DNA of 64,000 bases from Micromonospora sp. RP3T (GTDB lineage: Bacteria > Actinomycetota > Actinomycetes > Mycobacteriales > Micromonosporaceae): positions 124,001 to 188,000 of the forward strand of contig NZ_PYPS01000006.1 in assembly GCF_003027925.1 (NCBI RefSeq). Direction: 5' to 3'. The translations under genes were made by a program, and so were the position numbers. Below are positions 56,976 through 64,000 of the stretch, in pieces. Under the pieces are notes generated by a model that saw only the letters and a list, made by a program, of their open reading frames with translations, did no database searches and was not told where the DNA came from. Numbering within the stretch: the first letter of the stretch is position 1; every line of letters begins with the position of its first letter.

Positions 56976-58577
56976 TCAGCCCAGGGCGGCGACCGCGTCG
57001 GCGTACGCGGTGCCGGTGCGGACGGCGGCGGCCACCAGCACGGCCAGTTGGGTCGGGGCGACACCGCAGGACAGGTCGGTGGTGACGCCGGCGGCCAGCA
57101 CCAGCGTCCCGTCGCCGGGCTCGTGCACGTAGGCGGCGGGCAGCAGGCGGTCGTGGTTCCAGGCGTTGCAGAACGCGTACGCCTCGGCGCGTCGGTCGGC
57201 CGGCAGCGTGCGCGCCGCGACCACCCGGGCGTGCAGCACCTCGCCGAGCACGCGGAACTGGATCGTCGCCTCGCCCCACCGGCCGACGAGCGTGCCGTCC
57301 GGCTCCACCGTGACCGCCTCGCGGCGCGCCGCCAGCGCGGCGGTGAGCAGCGCGGCGTCCAGCGGGGCCGGCTCCTCCGGGCCGGGCAGCCCCGGGTCGG
57401 CCGGGTCGGCCTCCGGCTCCTCGTCGAACTCGCTCTCCGCCGCCAGCGACACCGGCCCGGCGAGCGGCCGTTCGGCCAGCCAGGAGGCGATCCGGCCGGA
57501 CTGGTGCCCGGTGCCGTTGCGGGCGTCGAAGCTGCCGGCCAGCGCGGTGGCCAACGCCTGGAGTTGCGCGCCGAGCGTGGCCACGTCCACCTCGGCCGCC
57601 GGGCGGGAGCCGTGCCCGGGACGGTGGATCCGCCGCCCGCCGAGACCGGCCTCCGTGGCCAGCCCGCAGAGCAGCGCGCCGGCCGCCGCGAACTCCATCG
57701 CGGACAGGTCGTCGGCCGGCCGGTCCAGCCGGGGCAACTGCTCGGTCAGCAGCTCCAGGCCACGGTGCGGGTACCCGCCCAGCGCGCAGAACCGCAGGTG
57801 CGTGGCGAGCAGCGGAAACGCGGCCCGCTCCCGACGGTGTCGGCGGTACGCGCGGACGTGCGCCCGCGCCGCCCGCTCCACCGCGCCGGTACGCAGCCAC
57901 GGCAGCAGCCCCGCCGTGAGTGACCGTTCGGGCTGGTCGGTGCAGTTCGGCTCGCCGTCCGCCGGATCGTGGTAGCCGTGCTGTTCCGGTGCCGCCAGGG
58001 CCGCCAGGGCCGCCTCCGGCTCACCCCAGCCGGTCAGCAGCTCGGCCCGCCGGGCCGGGGCGCAACCCGGGCAGCCGCCCACCGGGTCGGCCGCGTCCCC
58101 GGCCGTCCACCGCTGGTACGCGCGCCGCGCGGCCGGTTCGTCGCCGAGGTGGTCGGCGAGCCGGCAGCGCAGCTCGGCGACCGGCGTGGCGTCCGGGCCC
58201 AGCTCGTCGGCGAGCGTGTCGGTGAGCGACCGGATCTGGTCCAGCCCGACGCGGGGCGTGCCGAGCGCCGCCTCCACCGCCTGCCGGTGGTGCCGGCGCA
58301 GCCGGACCAGCTCGTCCGGGTGGGCGTCGAGCAGCCCCGGATGCCGGGCCAGCGTGGCCCGCAGGCGGCGGACCGGCTCCACGGTCCGCCACCGCTCGCC
58401 CCGGTGCAGGTACGCCTCGACCAGCGCGAACCGCGCCGACAGGGCGGTACGCGGGTCGTCGGCGGCGTCGGCGCGGGCCGCGATCCGGTCCAGCTCGGCG
58501 CAGCGTCCCTCGTCGTCCGGCCGGTCCCGGGCGTCGGCGAGCGCGGCGGCCAGCGCCCGGTCGCGGGCCGTGGTCAC
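56976..58577 (-). CDS. TPR-like protein with C-terminal YbjN domain
   Basis: 533 residues from GTG 58577, overlapping the upstream stop by 4 nt (GTGA). The N-terminal ~350 residues are Ala/Leu/Arg helices with TPR-like spacing (ALSARFALVEAYLHRGERWR, RCRLADHLGDEPAARRAYQR), as in tetratricopeptide-like scaffolds. The last ~130 residues form a YbjN domain, with AYAFCNAWNHDRLLPAAYVH and TTDLSCGVAPTQLAVLVAAA. YbjN proteins are poorly understood and linked to stress tolerance. The upstream gene carries a paralogous YbjN domain alone, so the two probably interact. Confidence 0.8.
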   Translation of the reverse strand: MTTARDRALAAALADARDRPDDEGRCAELDRIAARADAADDPRTALSARFALVEAYLHRGERWRTVEPVRRLRATLARHPGLLDAHPDELVRLRRHHRQAVEAALGTPRVGLDQIRSLTDTLADELGPDATPVAELRCRLADHLGDEPAARRAYQRWTAGDAADPVGGCPGCAPARRAELLTGWGEPEAALAALAAPEQHGYHDPADGEPNCTDQPERSLTAGLLPWLRTGAVERAARAHVRAYRRHRRERAAFPLLATHLRFCALGGYPHRGLELLTEQLPRLDRPADDLSAMEFAAAGALLCGLATEAGLGGRRIHRPGHGSRPAAEVDVATLGAQLQALATALAGSFDARNGTGHQSGRIASWLAERPLAGPVSLAAESEFDEEPEADPADPGLPGPEEPAPLDAALLTAALAARREAVTVEPDGTLVGRWGEATIQFRVLGEVLHARVVAARTLPADRRAEAYAFCNAWNHDRLLPAAYVHEPGDGTLVLAAGVTTDLSCGVAPTQLAVLVAAAVRTGTAYADAVAALG

Positions 58578-59053
58578 CGGAGCGTCCCGTCGGGCAGGTC
58601 GGCGACGGCGGCGGCGAGCTGGCAGCCGGTGGTGACACCGCAGTCGATCAGCCGGTCGAGCTGGTGCGGGGTGACGCCGCGCTCCAGGTCGGTGGTGACC
58701 TCGCCGCAGACCTGGGCGACCCCGTCGTCGTCGACGTGCACGTACGCCTTGGGCCAGAGCCGGTCGTGGTTCCACGTGTTGCAGAACGCGTGCAGTTCGG
58801 GCGCCCGCTCGATGCCGAACCGGTGCGCGGCGACGGTGCGTACCTGGAGCAGCTCGCCGGCCGCGCCCCGGCGGTGGAACCAGATCAGGCTGCGTTCCCA
58901 GCGGCCGACGAGCGCGCCGTCGGGGTCCTCGGCCACCGCGTACCCCCGGTGGGCCAGCACGGCGGCGATCAGCTCGCCGGTCAGTGGCCGCAGTGCCTGC
59001 GGGTGTCCGGTCAGGGGACCGTCCGGACCGTCCTCGATCTCCGGCGACGCCAT
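58574..59053 (-). CDS. YbjN-domain protein
   Basis: 159 residues from ATG 59053 with AGAAGGG upstream. It is almost entirely one YbjN domain: LIAAVLAHRGYAVAEDPDGA, RSLIWFHRRGAAGELLQVRT, ELHAFCNTWNHDRLWPKAYV, and EVTTDLERGVTPHQLDRLID. The FCNTWNHDRLWPKAYVH segment matches FCNAWNHDRLLPAAYVH in the downstream gene, showing common descent. It has no signal peptide or membrane segment. It is divergent from ftsK. Function unknown; probably a partner of the TPR-YbjN protein. Confidence 0.85.
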   Translation of the reverse strand: MASPEIEDGPDGPLTGHPQALRPLTGELIAAVLAHRGYAVAEDPDGALVGRWERSLIWFHRRGAAGELLQVRTVAAHRFGIERAPELHAFCNTWNHDRLWPKAYVHVDDDGVAQVCGEVTTDLERGVTPHQLDRLIDCGVTTGCQLAAAVADLPDGTLR

Positions 59054-59166
59054 CGGGCATCCCTTCTGAGGCGAATAACACAAACGACGGCCCGGCCCGC
59101 GCTGCGACACGCGCACCCGACCCGGAAAAGCGGCGTTCCGCCGGTCACCGCCGTTACCGTGACTCT

Positions 59167-61629
59167 ATGGCGGGCCGTACCTCTCAGGCGAGCCGGCGGC
59201 GCGGCGCGTCGCCGCGCGGAACCACCAACAACCGTGCCCGTCAACCGGCGAAGAAGGCGGCGCGCAAGCCGGTCCGGCGGCGGCCGACCCGCGGGCCGAG
59301 CCCGGCCGCGTTCGTCGGCGGCGCGGTCAACGCACTGTGGATGGGGCTGGCGCACTCGGTCGGCTGGGCGTTCCGGGCCGCCGGTCGACAGGCCGCGTCC
59401 ACCCGGGAGCTGGACCCGGAGCACCGCCGCGACGGCGCCGGACTGCTCCTCTTCGGGCTGGCCATCCTCGCCGCGGTGGGCATCTGGGGCGGCGGCGCGG
59501 GGCCGGTCGGCCGGCATCTGGCCGACACCGTGCGCCTCTTCTTCGGCGCGATCTCCATCGTGCTGCCGGTGCTGTTGATGATCGGCGCGTGGCGGCTGAT
59601 GCGTACGCCGGTGGACCCGGAGCATCGCGGTCGCGGCCTGGTCGGCTGGGGTTCGATGCTGCTGGCCACCGCCGCGATGCTGCACATCGGGCAGAACCCG
59701 GTCGACGAGGTGCAGCGCGACTACGCCGGCGGCCTGATCGGCGCCGGCCTGGGTGACCTGCTGAAGTCGGCGGTGACCGCCTGGGTGGCCATGCCGTTGC
59801 TGCTCCTGCTGCTGGTGTTCGGCCTGCTGGTGGTGACCGCGACGCCGATCAACCGGATTCCGGAGCGGCTCGGGCTGCGCGCCGGCCTGATCCCGACCGA
59901 CGACGGCGAGGTGGAGGAACCGGTCGAGGACGCCGCGCCGCCGAAGCCGGCGCGTAAGCGGCCGGCGAAGCGGCTCCCGCCGCCGCTGGACCCACCGGAC
60001 CCGGACGACGAGCTGGCCGGCGTGGACCTCCAGGAAACCATCGTGCTGCCGCGCAAGCTGCCCAAGGTGCCGGCGAACCGCAAGCCGGCCGAGCCGCCGG
60101 AGCACTCGCCGCTGCCCACCCGCGCCGAGCAGCTCGCGCTCACCGGCCTGGCCGGCGACTACACGCTGCCGCCGGCCAACATGCTCGGCGCCGGCGCCGC
60201 GCCGAAGACCCGGAGCAAAGCCAACGACGAGGTGATCGCGGCGCTGACCGGCGTGTTCGACCAGTTCGGGGTGGACGCCGAGGTCACCGGCTTCACCCGG
60301 GGCCCGACCGTGACCCGCTACGAGGTCGAGCTGGGGCCGGGCGTCAAGGTCGAGCGGATCACCCAGCTCTCCCGCAACATCGCGTACGCGGTGAAGTCGC
60401 CGGACGTGCGGATCCTCAGCCCGATCCCGGGCAAGAGCGCGGTCGGCGTGGAGATCCCGAACACCGACCCGGAGAACGTGTCGCTCGGCGACGTGCTGCG
60501 GTCGCGCAACGCGACAAGCGACCACCACCCGATGGTGGTGGCGCTCGGCAAGGACATCGAGGGCGGCTACGTGGTGGCAAACCTCGCGAAGATGCCTCAT
60601 ATTCTGATCGCGGGTGCCACCGGCGCGGGCAAATCGAGTTGTCTTAATAGTCTGCTTGTGTCTATTTTGACCAGAGCCACGCCGGACGAGGTGCGGCTGC
60701 TGCTGATCGACCCGAAGCGCGTCGAGATGACCGGCTACGAGGGCATCCCGCACCTGGTCACGCCGATCGTCACCAACCCGAAGAAGGCGGCCGACTCGCT
60801 GGAGTGGGTCGTCCGCGAGATGGACATGCGCTACGACGACCTCGCCGCCAACGGGGTCCGGCACATCGACGACTTCAACCGCAAGGTGCGCAACGGCGAG
60901 ATCAAGGCCCCGCCCGGCAGTGAGCGGGAGATGCGCCCCTACCCGTACCTGCTGGTGATCGTGGACGAGCTGGCCGACCTGATGATGGTCGCGCCGCGTG
61001 ACGTGGAGGACTCGGTCGTCCGGATCACCCAGCTCGCCCGGGCCGCCGGCATCCACCTGGTGCTGGCCACCCAGCGCCCCTCGGTGGACGTGGTCACCGG
61101 TCTGATCAAGGCGAACGTGCCGTCCCGGTTGGCGTTCGCCACCTCGTCGCTCGCCGACTCCCGGGTGATCCTCGACCAGCCCGGCGCGGAGAAGCTGCTC
61201 GGCCGCGGTGACGGCCTGTTCCTGCCGATGGGCGCGTCGAAGCCGGTACGCATCCAGGGCGCCTGGGTGACCGAGCGCGAGATCGCCGACGTGGTCAAGT
61301 TCTGCAAGGACCAGCGCGAGCCGGAGTTCCGCAAGGATGTGCTCGCCCCGGCGCAGGACAGCAAGAAGAAGATCGACGAGGACATCGGCGACGACCTCGA
61401 CCTGCTGGTGCAGGCCGTCGAGCTGGTGGTCACCTCGCAGTTCGGCTCGACCTCGATGCTCCAGCGCAAGCTGCGGGTCGGTTTCGCCAAGGCGGGCCGG
61501 CTGATGGACCTGATGGAGACCCGGGGCGTGGTCGGCCCGTCCGAGGGCTCCAAGGCGCGCGACGTGCTGGTCAAGCCGGACGAGCTGGAGGAGGTCCTGG
61601 TCGGCCTGCGCGGCGGCGGCGAGGAGTAG
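59167..61629 (+). CDS. ftsK: DNA translocase FtsK/SpoIIIE
   Basis: 820 residues from ATG 59167; TACCGT (59155-59160) ends 6 nt before, so the message is probably leaderless. A basic N-terminus precedes four membrane helices (~residues 80-225), a Pro-rich linker, and the motor: beta domain (VTGFTRGPTVTRYEVELGPG), Walker A GATGAGKSS with Lys489, Walker B LLVIVDELADLMM, and VLATQRPSVDVVTG. A C-terminal gamma winged helix (SMLQRKLRVGFAKAGRLMDL) recognises KOPS-like DNA. It moves chromosomal DNA at the division septum. The Walker A coding region is strikingly AT-rich; see the separate entry. Confidence 0.97.
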   Translation: MAGRTSQASRRRGASPRGTTNNRARQPAKKAARKPVRRRPTRGPSPAAFVGGAVNALWMGLAHSVGWAFRAAGRQAASTRELDPEHRRDGAGLLLFGLAILAAVGIWGGGAGPVGRHLADTVRLFFGAISIVLPVLLMIGAWRLMRTPVDPEHRGRGLVGWGSMLLATAAMLHIGQNPVDEVQRDYAGGLIGAGLGDLLKSAVTAWVAMPLLLLLLVFGLLVVTATPINRIPERLGLRAGLIPTDDGEVEEPVEDAAPPKPARKRPAKRLPPPLDPPDPDDELAGVDLQETIVLPRKLPKVPANRKPAEPPEHSPLPTRAEQLALTGLAGDYTLPPANMLGAGAAPKTRSKANDEVIAALTGVFDQFGVDAEVTGFTRGPTVTRYEVELGPGVKVERITQLSRNIAYAVKSPDVRILSPIPGKSAVGVEIPNTDPENVSLGDVLRSRNATSDHHPMVVALGKDIEGGYVVANLAKMPHILIAGATGAGKSSCLNSLLVSILTRATPDEVRLLLIDPKRVEMTGYEGIPHLVTPIVTNPKKAADSLEWVVREMDMRYDDLAANGVRHIDDFNRKVRNGEIKAPPGSEREMRPYPYLLVIVDELADLMMVAPRDVEDSVVRITQLARAAGIHLVLATQRPSVDVVTGLIKANVPSRLAFATSSLADSRVILDQPGAEKLLGRGDGLFLPMGASKPVRIQGAWVTEREIADVVKFCKDQREPEFRKDVLAPAQDSKKKIDEDIGDDLDLLVQAVELVVTSQFGSTSMLQRKLRVGFAKAGRLMDLMETRGVVGPSEGSKARDVLVKPDELEEVLVGLRGGGEE
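60580..60679 (+). other. AT-rich rare-codon island within the ftsK Walker A region
   Basis: Only 13 of the 40 bases 60631-60670 are G or C, while the surrounding gene is far richer. From Lys489 onward the codons AAA, AGT, TGT, CTT, AAT, AGT, CTT, TCT, ATT, TTG and AGA appear, plus CCT, CAT and ATT just upstream. The protein sequence stays canonical (GKSSCLNSLLVSILTRAT). This suggests a constraint on DNA or RNA, or a short recombined segment. Confidence 0.9.
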
Positions 61630-61636
61630 ACCCGGT

Positions 61637-61677
61637 CACGACGAGGGCCCGCCGGAAGACGGCGGGCCCTCGTCGTG
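61637..61677. terminator. Bidirectional terminator after ftsK
   Basis: A perfect 18-bp stem (61637-61654 with 61660-61677) has a GAAGA loop, between the convergent ftsK and small membrane protein genes. Confidence 0.93.
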
Positions 61678-61689
61678 CTGGTGGTGGGA

Positions 61690-61935
61690 TCAGGCGTTCA
61701 GGAGCGCGGCGGCGATGATGAAGCCGAGGACGGCGCCGGCGACGCTCGCGGCGGCGGCGTACCAGCCGAGGGGCTTGTCGCCGAGCACGGCGCCCACGAT
61801 GCCGAGGATCACGCCGAGGACCCCGAAGATCAGCGGGGACAGGAAGAGCGCGAGCGCCGCGAAGACGAACGCGATGATGGTGCAGATCCGGGCGGCGTTG
61901 CTGCGCGGACGGGCGGTGGCGTGGACGTCGGCCAT
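61690..61935 (-). CDS. Small two-helix membrane protein (DUF4190-like)
   Basis: 81 residues from ATG 61935 with GGAGGACACC just upstream. After a short basic cytoplasmic start (HATARPRSNAARICTIIAF) two or three helices follow: FVFAALALFLSPLIFGVLGV and YAAAASVAGAVLGFIIAAAL. The PLIFGVLGVILGIVGAVLG glycine pattern resembles DUF4190-type small membrane proteins. The function is unknown. It is convergent with ftsK and separated from it by a strong terminator. Confidence 0.75.
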   Translation of the reverse strand: MADVHATARPRSNAARICTIIAFVFAALALFLSPLIFGVLGVILGIVGAVLGDKPLGWYAAAASVAGAVLGFIIAAALLNA

Positions 61936-62020
61936 GGTGTCCTCCGTGAGTGATCTTCTCGATGAGCTGAGGGATCACCTACCCCGGCGCCGCCGTTGTC
62001 CAAACCGGATGACGCATCGG

Positions 62021-62335
62021 TCAGTGGAACACCTTGAGGCCGACCACGCCGGCGACCACCAGTAGCAGACAGGCGATCCGGGGCAGGTTGGCGGGCTCGC
62101 CGAGCGCGACCATGCCGACCAGCGCGGTGCCCACCGCGCCGATGCCGACCCACACCGCGTAGCCGGTGCCGACCGGGATGTCGCGCAGCGCGTACGCCAG
62201 GCCGGCCATGCTGCCGACGAGCGTGACGGCGAAGACGGCGGAGGGGACGGGGCGGGTGAAGCCGGCGCTGCGGTCCAGGGCGATCGCCCACGCGGTCTCC
62301 AGCAGTCCGGAGAGCACCAACACGATCCAGGCCAT
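62021..62335 (-). CDS. gdx: Guanidinium exporter Gdx (SugE subfamily of SMR transporters)
   Basis: 104 residues from ATG 62335, with AGAGGTGAT 5 nt upstream. It is a four-helix small multidrug resistance protein. The order WIVLVLSGLLETAWAIAL (essential Glu13), LRDIPVGTGYAVWVGIGAVG and GLKVFH closely matches E. coli SugE/Gdx (WIILVIAGLLEVVWAVGL, LPVGTAYAVWTGIGAVG). Gdx proteins export guanidinium in exchange for protons and work as dual-topology dimers, so a single gene suffices. The guanidine-III riboswitch upstream agrees with this assignment. Confidence 0.95.
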   Translation of the reverse strand: MAWIVLVLSGLLETAWAIALDRSAGFTRPVPSAVFAVTLVGSMAGLAYALRDIPVGTGYAVWVGIGAVGTALVGMVALGEPANLPRIACLLLVVAGVVGLKVFH

Positions 62336-62393
62336 GACGGATCACCTCTGACGGGCGGGCCCGGCGGTCGGCCGGGCGGCGGTCGGTTCACGC

Positions 62394-62434
62394 GGGGCGT
62401 CGTGCCTGACCGGGTACGCCCACCACTCGTCCGG
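62394..62434 (-). promoter_or_regulatory. Guanidine-III riboswitch (ykkC-III) upstream of gdx
   Basis: Read on the minus strand, 62434 to 62394 gives CCGGACGAG, a short loop, GGGCGTACCCGGTCAGG, then CACGACGCCCC. This matches the compact guanidine-III aptamer as I remember it from the Thermobifida fusca example. GGGCGT pairs with ACGCCC as the stem, and the two CCGG elements form the pseudoknot. TAGCGT (62465-62460) is a fitting -10 about 25 nt upstream. The gdx start codon is 58 nt downstream. Guanidine binding should switch expression on. Confidence 0.93.
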
Positions 62435-62516
62435 GGCGGCCCGGGGACCGCCACGGCCGACGCTAGCACCGGCGGGGCGGGTCGGCCGGCATGGTGACGA
62501 AGCCCACCATGACTGG

Positions 62517-62530
62517 AGTTGACGTCAACT
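62517..62530. promoter_or_regulatory. Perfect 14-bp palindrome upstream of the ornithine-cyclodeaminase-like gene
   Basis: AGTTGACGTCAACT (62517-62530) contains a -35-like TTGACG and is followed by TTCAGGTTGCACGAT. The repeated CAAC/GTTG half-sites resemble MerR-type operators. No regulator gene lies adjacent in the window. Confidence 0.6.
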
Positions 62531-62550
62531 TCAGGTTGCACGATGGGTCC

Positions 62551-63483
62551 ATGACGGTGCTCTTCTCCGACGAGGACGTGGCGGCGGTCGTGGACGCCCC
62601 GCTCACCGTCGCCGCCATGCGGGACGCGTTGCTGGCCTCGTACGCCGGGCGGCTGATCGCCCCGCCCCGGGCGTCGGCGTCGCTCGGTGGCGGCCGGATG
62701 GTGCTCACCGCCGGCCACCTGACCGGTGAGTGGTACGGCTTCCGCTCGTACGACACGTTCGGGCACCCGGAGAGCGGGCAGCTCGTCGTGCTGCACGACG
62801 CGCGTACCGGGGCGGTCCGGGCCATCGCGGTCGGCGACGAGCTGGGCTCGCGGCGTACCGGGGGACTGGGTGGCGTGGCGGTGGACGCGCTGGCCCGACC
62901 GGACGCCGCCACGCTCGGCGTGGTGGGTTCCGGACGCCAGGCGTGGACCCAGGTCTGGGCCGCCGCGGCGGTCCGGCCGTTGCGTGAGGTGACCGTGCAC
63001 AGCCGCTCGGCCGCCCGGCGGGAGGCGTTCGCCGCCCGGGTCCGGGCCGAGCTGGGCGTGCCGGCCCGGGCCGTCGGCTCGGCCGCCGCCGCGGTACGTG
63101 ACCGCGATCTCGTGGTGCTGGCCACCACCAGCACCACCCCGGTGCTGGCCGCCGCCGACCTGGCCCCCGGCACGCACGTCAACACCGTGGGCTTCAAGCA
63201 GGTCGACCGGCACGAGTTCGGCACCGACCTGCTCGACGCCGCCGACCTGCTGGTCACCGACTCGCCGGGGCAGGCCGCCGCGTACGCCCCGCCGATGCTC
63301 GCCGCCGTCGAGCCGTACGCCGGGCGGCTGCGTGACCTGGGCGCGGTGCTGGCCGGCGCGACCCCCGGCCGGACCCGCGCGGAGCAGATCTCGGTCTTCT
63401 GCTCCACCGGTCTGGCCGGCACCGAGGTCTTCCTGCTGGACCGCCTGGCCCGCACCCTCGCGCCCGCGCGCCCGGCGCGGTGA
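62551..63483 (+). CDS. Ornithine cyclodeaminase/mu-crystallin family protein
   Basis: 310 residues from ATG 62551. In-frame ATGs at 62491 and 62509 would place the palindromic operator inside the coding region, so I do not favour them. Family features: TVLFSDEDVAAVVDAPLTVA, GELGSRRTGG-like text (DELGSRRTGGLGGVAVDALA), the NAD-binding LGVVGSGRQAWTQV, and HVNTVGFKQVDRHEFGTD. The family includes ornithine cyclodeaminase, alanine dehydrogenase and ketimine reductase; the exact reaction cannot be told. It stands alone, divergent from gdx. Confidence 0.85.
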   Translation: MTVLFSDEDVAAVVDAPLTVAAMRDALLASYAGRLIAPPRASASLGGGRMVLTAGHLTGEWYGFRSYDTFGHPESGQLVVLHDARTGAVRAIAVGDELGSRRTGGLGGVAVDALARPDAATLGVVGSGRQAWTQVWAAAAVRPLREVTVHSRSAARREAFAARVRAELGVPARAVGSAAAAVRDRDLVVLATTSTTPVLAAADLAPGTHVNTVGFKQVDRHEFGTDLLDAADLLVTDSPGQAAAYAPPMLAAVEPYAGRLRDLGAVLAGATPGRTRAEQISVFCSTGLAGTEVFLLDRLARTLAPARPAR

Positions 63484-63491
63484 GACGGGCG

Positions 63492-63530
63492 CCCTTCTCT
63501 ACCGCAGGCGTTGAGAAGGGGCCCTTCCTT
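63492..63530. repeat. Intergenic repeat copy 3 (AAGGGGCCCTTCCTT core)
   Basis: CCCTTCTC (63492-63499) pairs with GAGAAGGG (63513-63520), and AAGGGGCCCTTCCTT (63516-63530) matches the core of the repeats at 39919 and 45110. It lies between the cyclodeaminase-like stop and rimO. Confidence 0.8.
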
Positions 63531-63549
63531 GCACCTGTACCCTCGGATG

Positions 63550-64000
63550 GTGTCTGATTCTTTGTCTGGGCGGCGGGTTGCGCTGCTGACGCTGGGGTGC
63601 GCGCGCAACGAGGTCGACTCGGAGGAGTTGGCCGCCCGGCTGCACGCCGACGGCTGGCAGGTGACCACCGACGGCGAGGGCGCCGACGTGGTGGTGGTGA
63701 ACACCTGCGGTTTCGTGGAGAAGGCGAAGCAGGACTCGATCCAGACGCTGCTGGCCGCCGCCGACACCGGCGCCAAGGTGGTCGCCGCCGGCTGCATGGC
63801 CGAGCGGTACGGCCGTGAGCTGGCCGACAGTCTCCCCGAGGCGCAGGCGGTGCTCAGTTTCGACGACTACCCGGACATCGCCGCCCGGCTCGACGCGGTG
63901 GTGGCCGGCGAGGCGATCTCCGCGCACACCCCGCGCGACCGGCGCGAGCTGCTGCCGCTGACGCCGGTGAAGCGCCGCGAGGCGGCGGTGTCGCTGCCCG
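63550..64000 (+). CDS. rimO: Ribosomal protein S12 methylthiotransferase RimO, N-terminal part (3' end outside window)
   Basis: The frame is open to the right edge; 150 residues are visible. GTG 63550 is preferred because TACCCT (63538-63543) ends 6 nt before it; ATG 63547 adds one residue. The N-terminal methylthiotransferase domain has its three cluster cysteines in [28 protein letters not shown] and [21 protein letters not shown] is specific for RimO rather than MiaB. RimO, a radical-SAM enzyme, methylthiolates an aspartate of S12. The radical-SAM CxxxCxxC site lies beyond the window. Confidence 0.95.
   Translation, partial: MSDSLSGRRVALLTLGCARNEVDSEELAARLHADGWQVTTDGEGADVVVVNTCGFVEKAKQDSIQTLLAAADTGAKVVAAGCMAERYGRELADSLPEAQAVLSFDDYPDIAARLDAVVAGEAISAHTPRDRRELLPLTPVKRREAAVSLP

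Noticed and set aside
62491..62550. Earlier starts (ATG 62491 or 62509) for the cyclodeaminase-like protein.
   Set aside because: They would put the perfect palindrome inside the coding region, and the added residues do not resemble the family N-terminus.
62470..63797. Minus-strand 444-codon open frame (62463-63797) opposite the cyclodeaminase-like gene and rimO.
   Set aside because: Ser/Arg/Ala-rich text without domain features; both plus-strand genes are well supported.

Overview
The window is a very GC-rich actinobacterial chromosome segment. Gene order and style point to Micromonosporaceae, most likely Micromonospora; this is inference from synteny, the intergenic repeat style and many GTG and apparently leaderless starts, not from a database match. 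No rRNA, tRNA, CRISPR array, insertion sequence, prophage or biosynthetic gene cluster was seen. Both edges cut genes: an amino-acid permease on the left and rimO on the right.

Layout. 0-6.1 kb: a probable amine catabolism set (APC permease, glutamine-synthetase-like ligase, aldehyde dehydrogenase, SDR) interrupted by a small ORF and a PQQ-type sugar dehydrogenase on the other strand. 6.3-10.3 kb: a 1219-residue signalling protein combining sensor kinase, receiver, PP2C phosphatase and RsbW-like kinase domains, facing a STAS-domain gene. 10.4-17.8 kb: map, a VIT-family transporter, an F420-type oxidoreductase, a PadR/ABC-ATPase/FtsX-permease operon with a PadR-type palindrome at its promoter, and two ferritin-like proteins. 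18.0-36.6 kb: the conserved translation/RNA block rimP-nusA-ylxR-infB, a TRM11-like methyltransferase, ylxP, rbfA, a DHH phosphoesterase, several accessory genes (secreted muralytic-like protein, small membrane proteins, P-loop kinase, MATE pump), then truB-ribF-rpsO-pnp. 36.7-38.9 kb: M16 protease and dapB.

38.9-51.6 kb is an accessory insertion between dapB and thyX: an AraC/DinB fusion, three GNATs, a glycogen-debranching-type glycosidase divergent from a LacI regulator with a sugar ABC importer lacking its own ATPase, a GT87-like mannosyltransferase, a YcaQ-type DNA glycosylase and a DUF2752 protein. 51.7-64 kb returns to the core: thyX-dapA-rnj, a secreted chymotrypsin-like protease, two YbjN-domain genes, ftsK, a small membrane protein, a guanidinium exporter under a guanidine-III riboswitch, an ornithine-cyclodeaminase-like gene and rimO.

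Beyond the genes, five signals stand out. (1) A guanidine-III riboswitch precedes a gdx/sugE gene. (2) A short AT-rich, rare-codon island sits exactly on the Walker A coding region of ftsK. (3) There is a recurrent arrangement of stop codon, C-rich tract and long inverted repeat, often with GATC in the arms. (4) A second intergenic repeat family has the core AAGGGGCCCYTCCTT. (5) About fifteen genes have a TANNNT-like hexamer ending 6-8 nt before the start codon, which suggests leaderless mRNAs.
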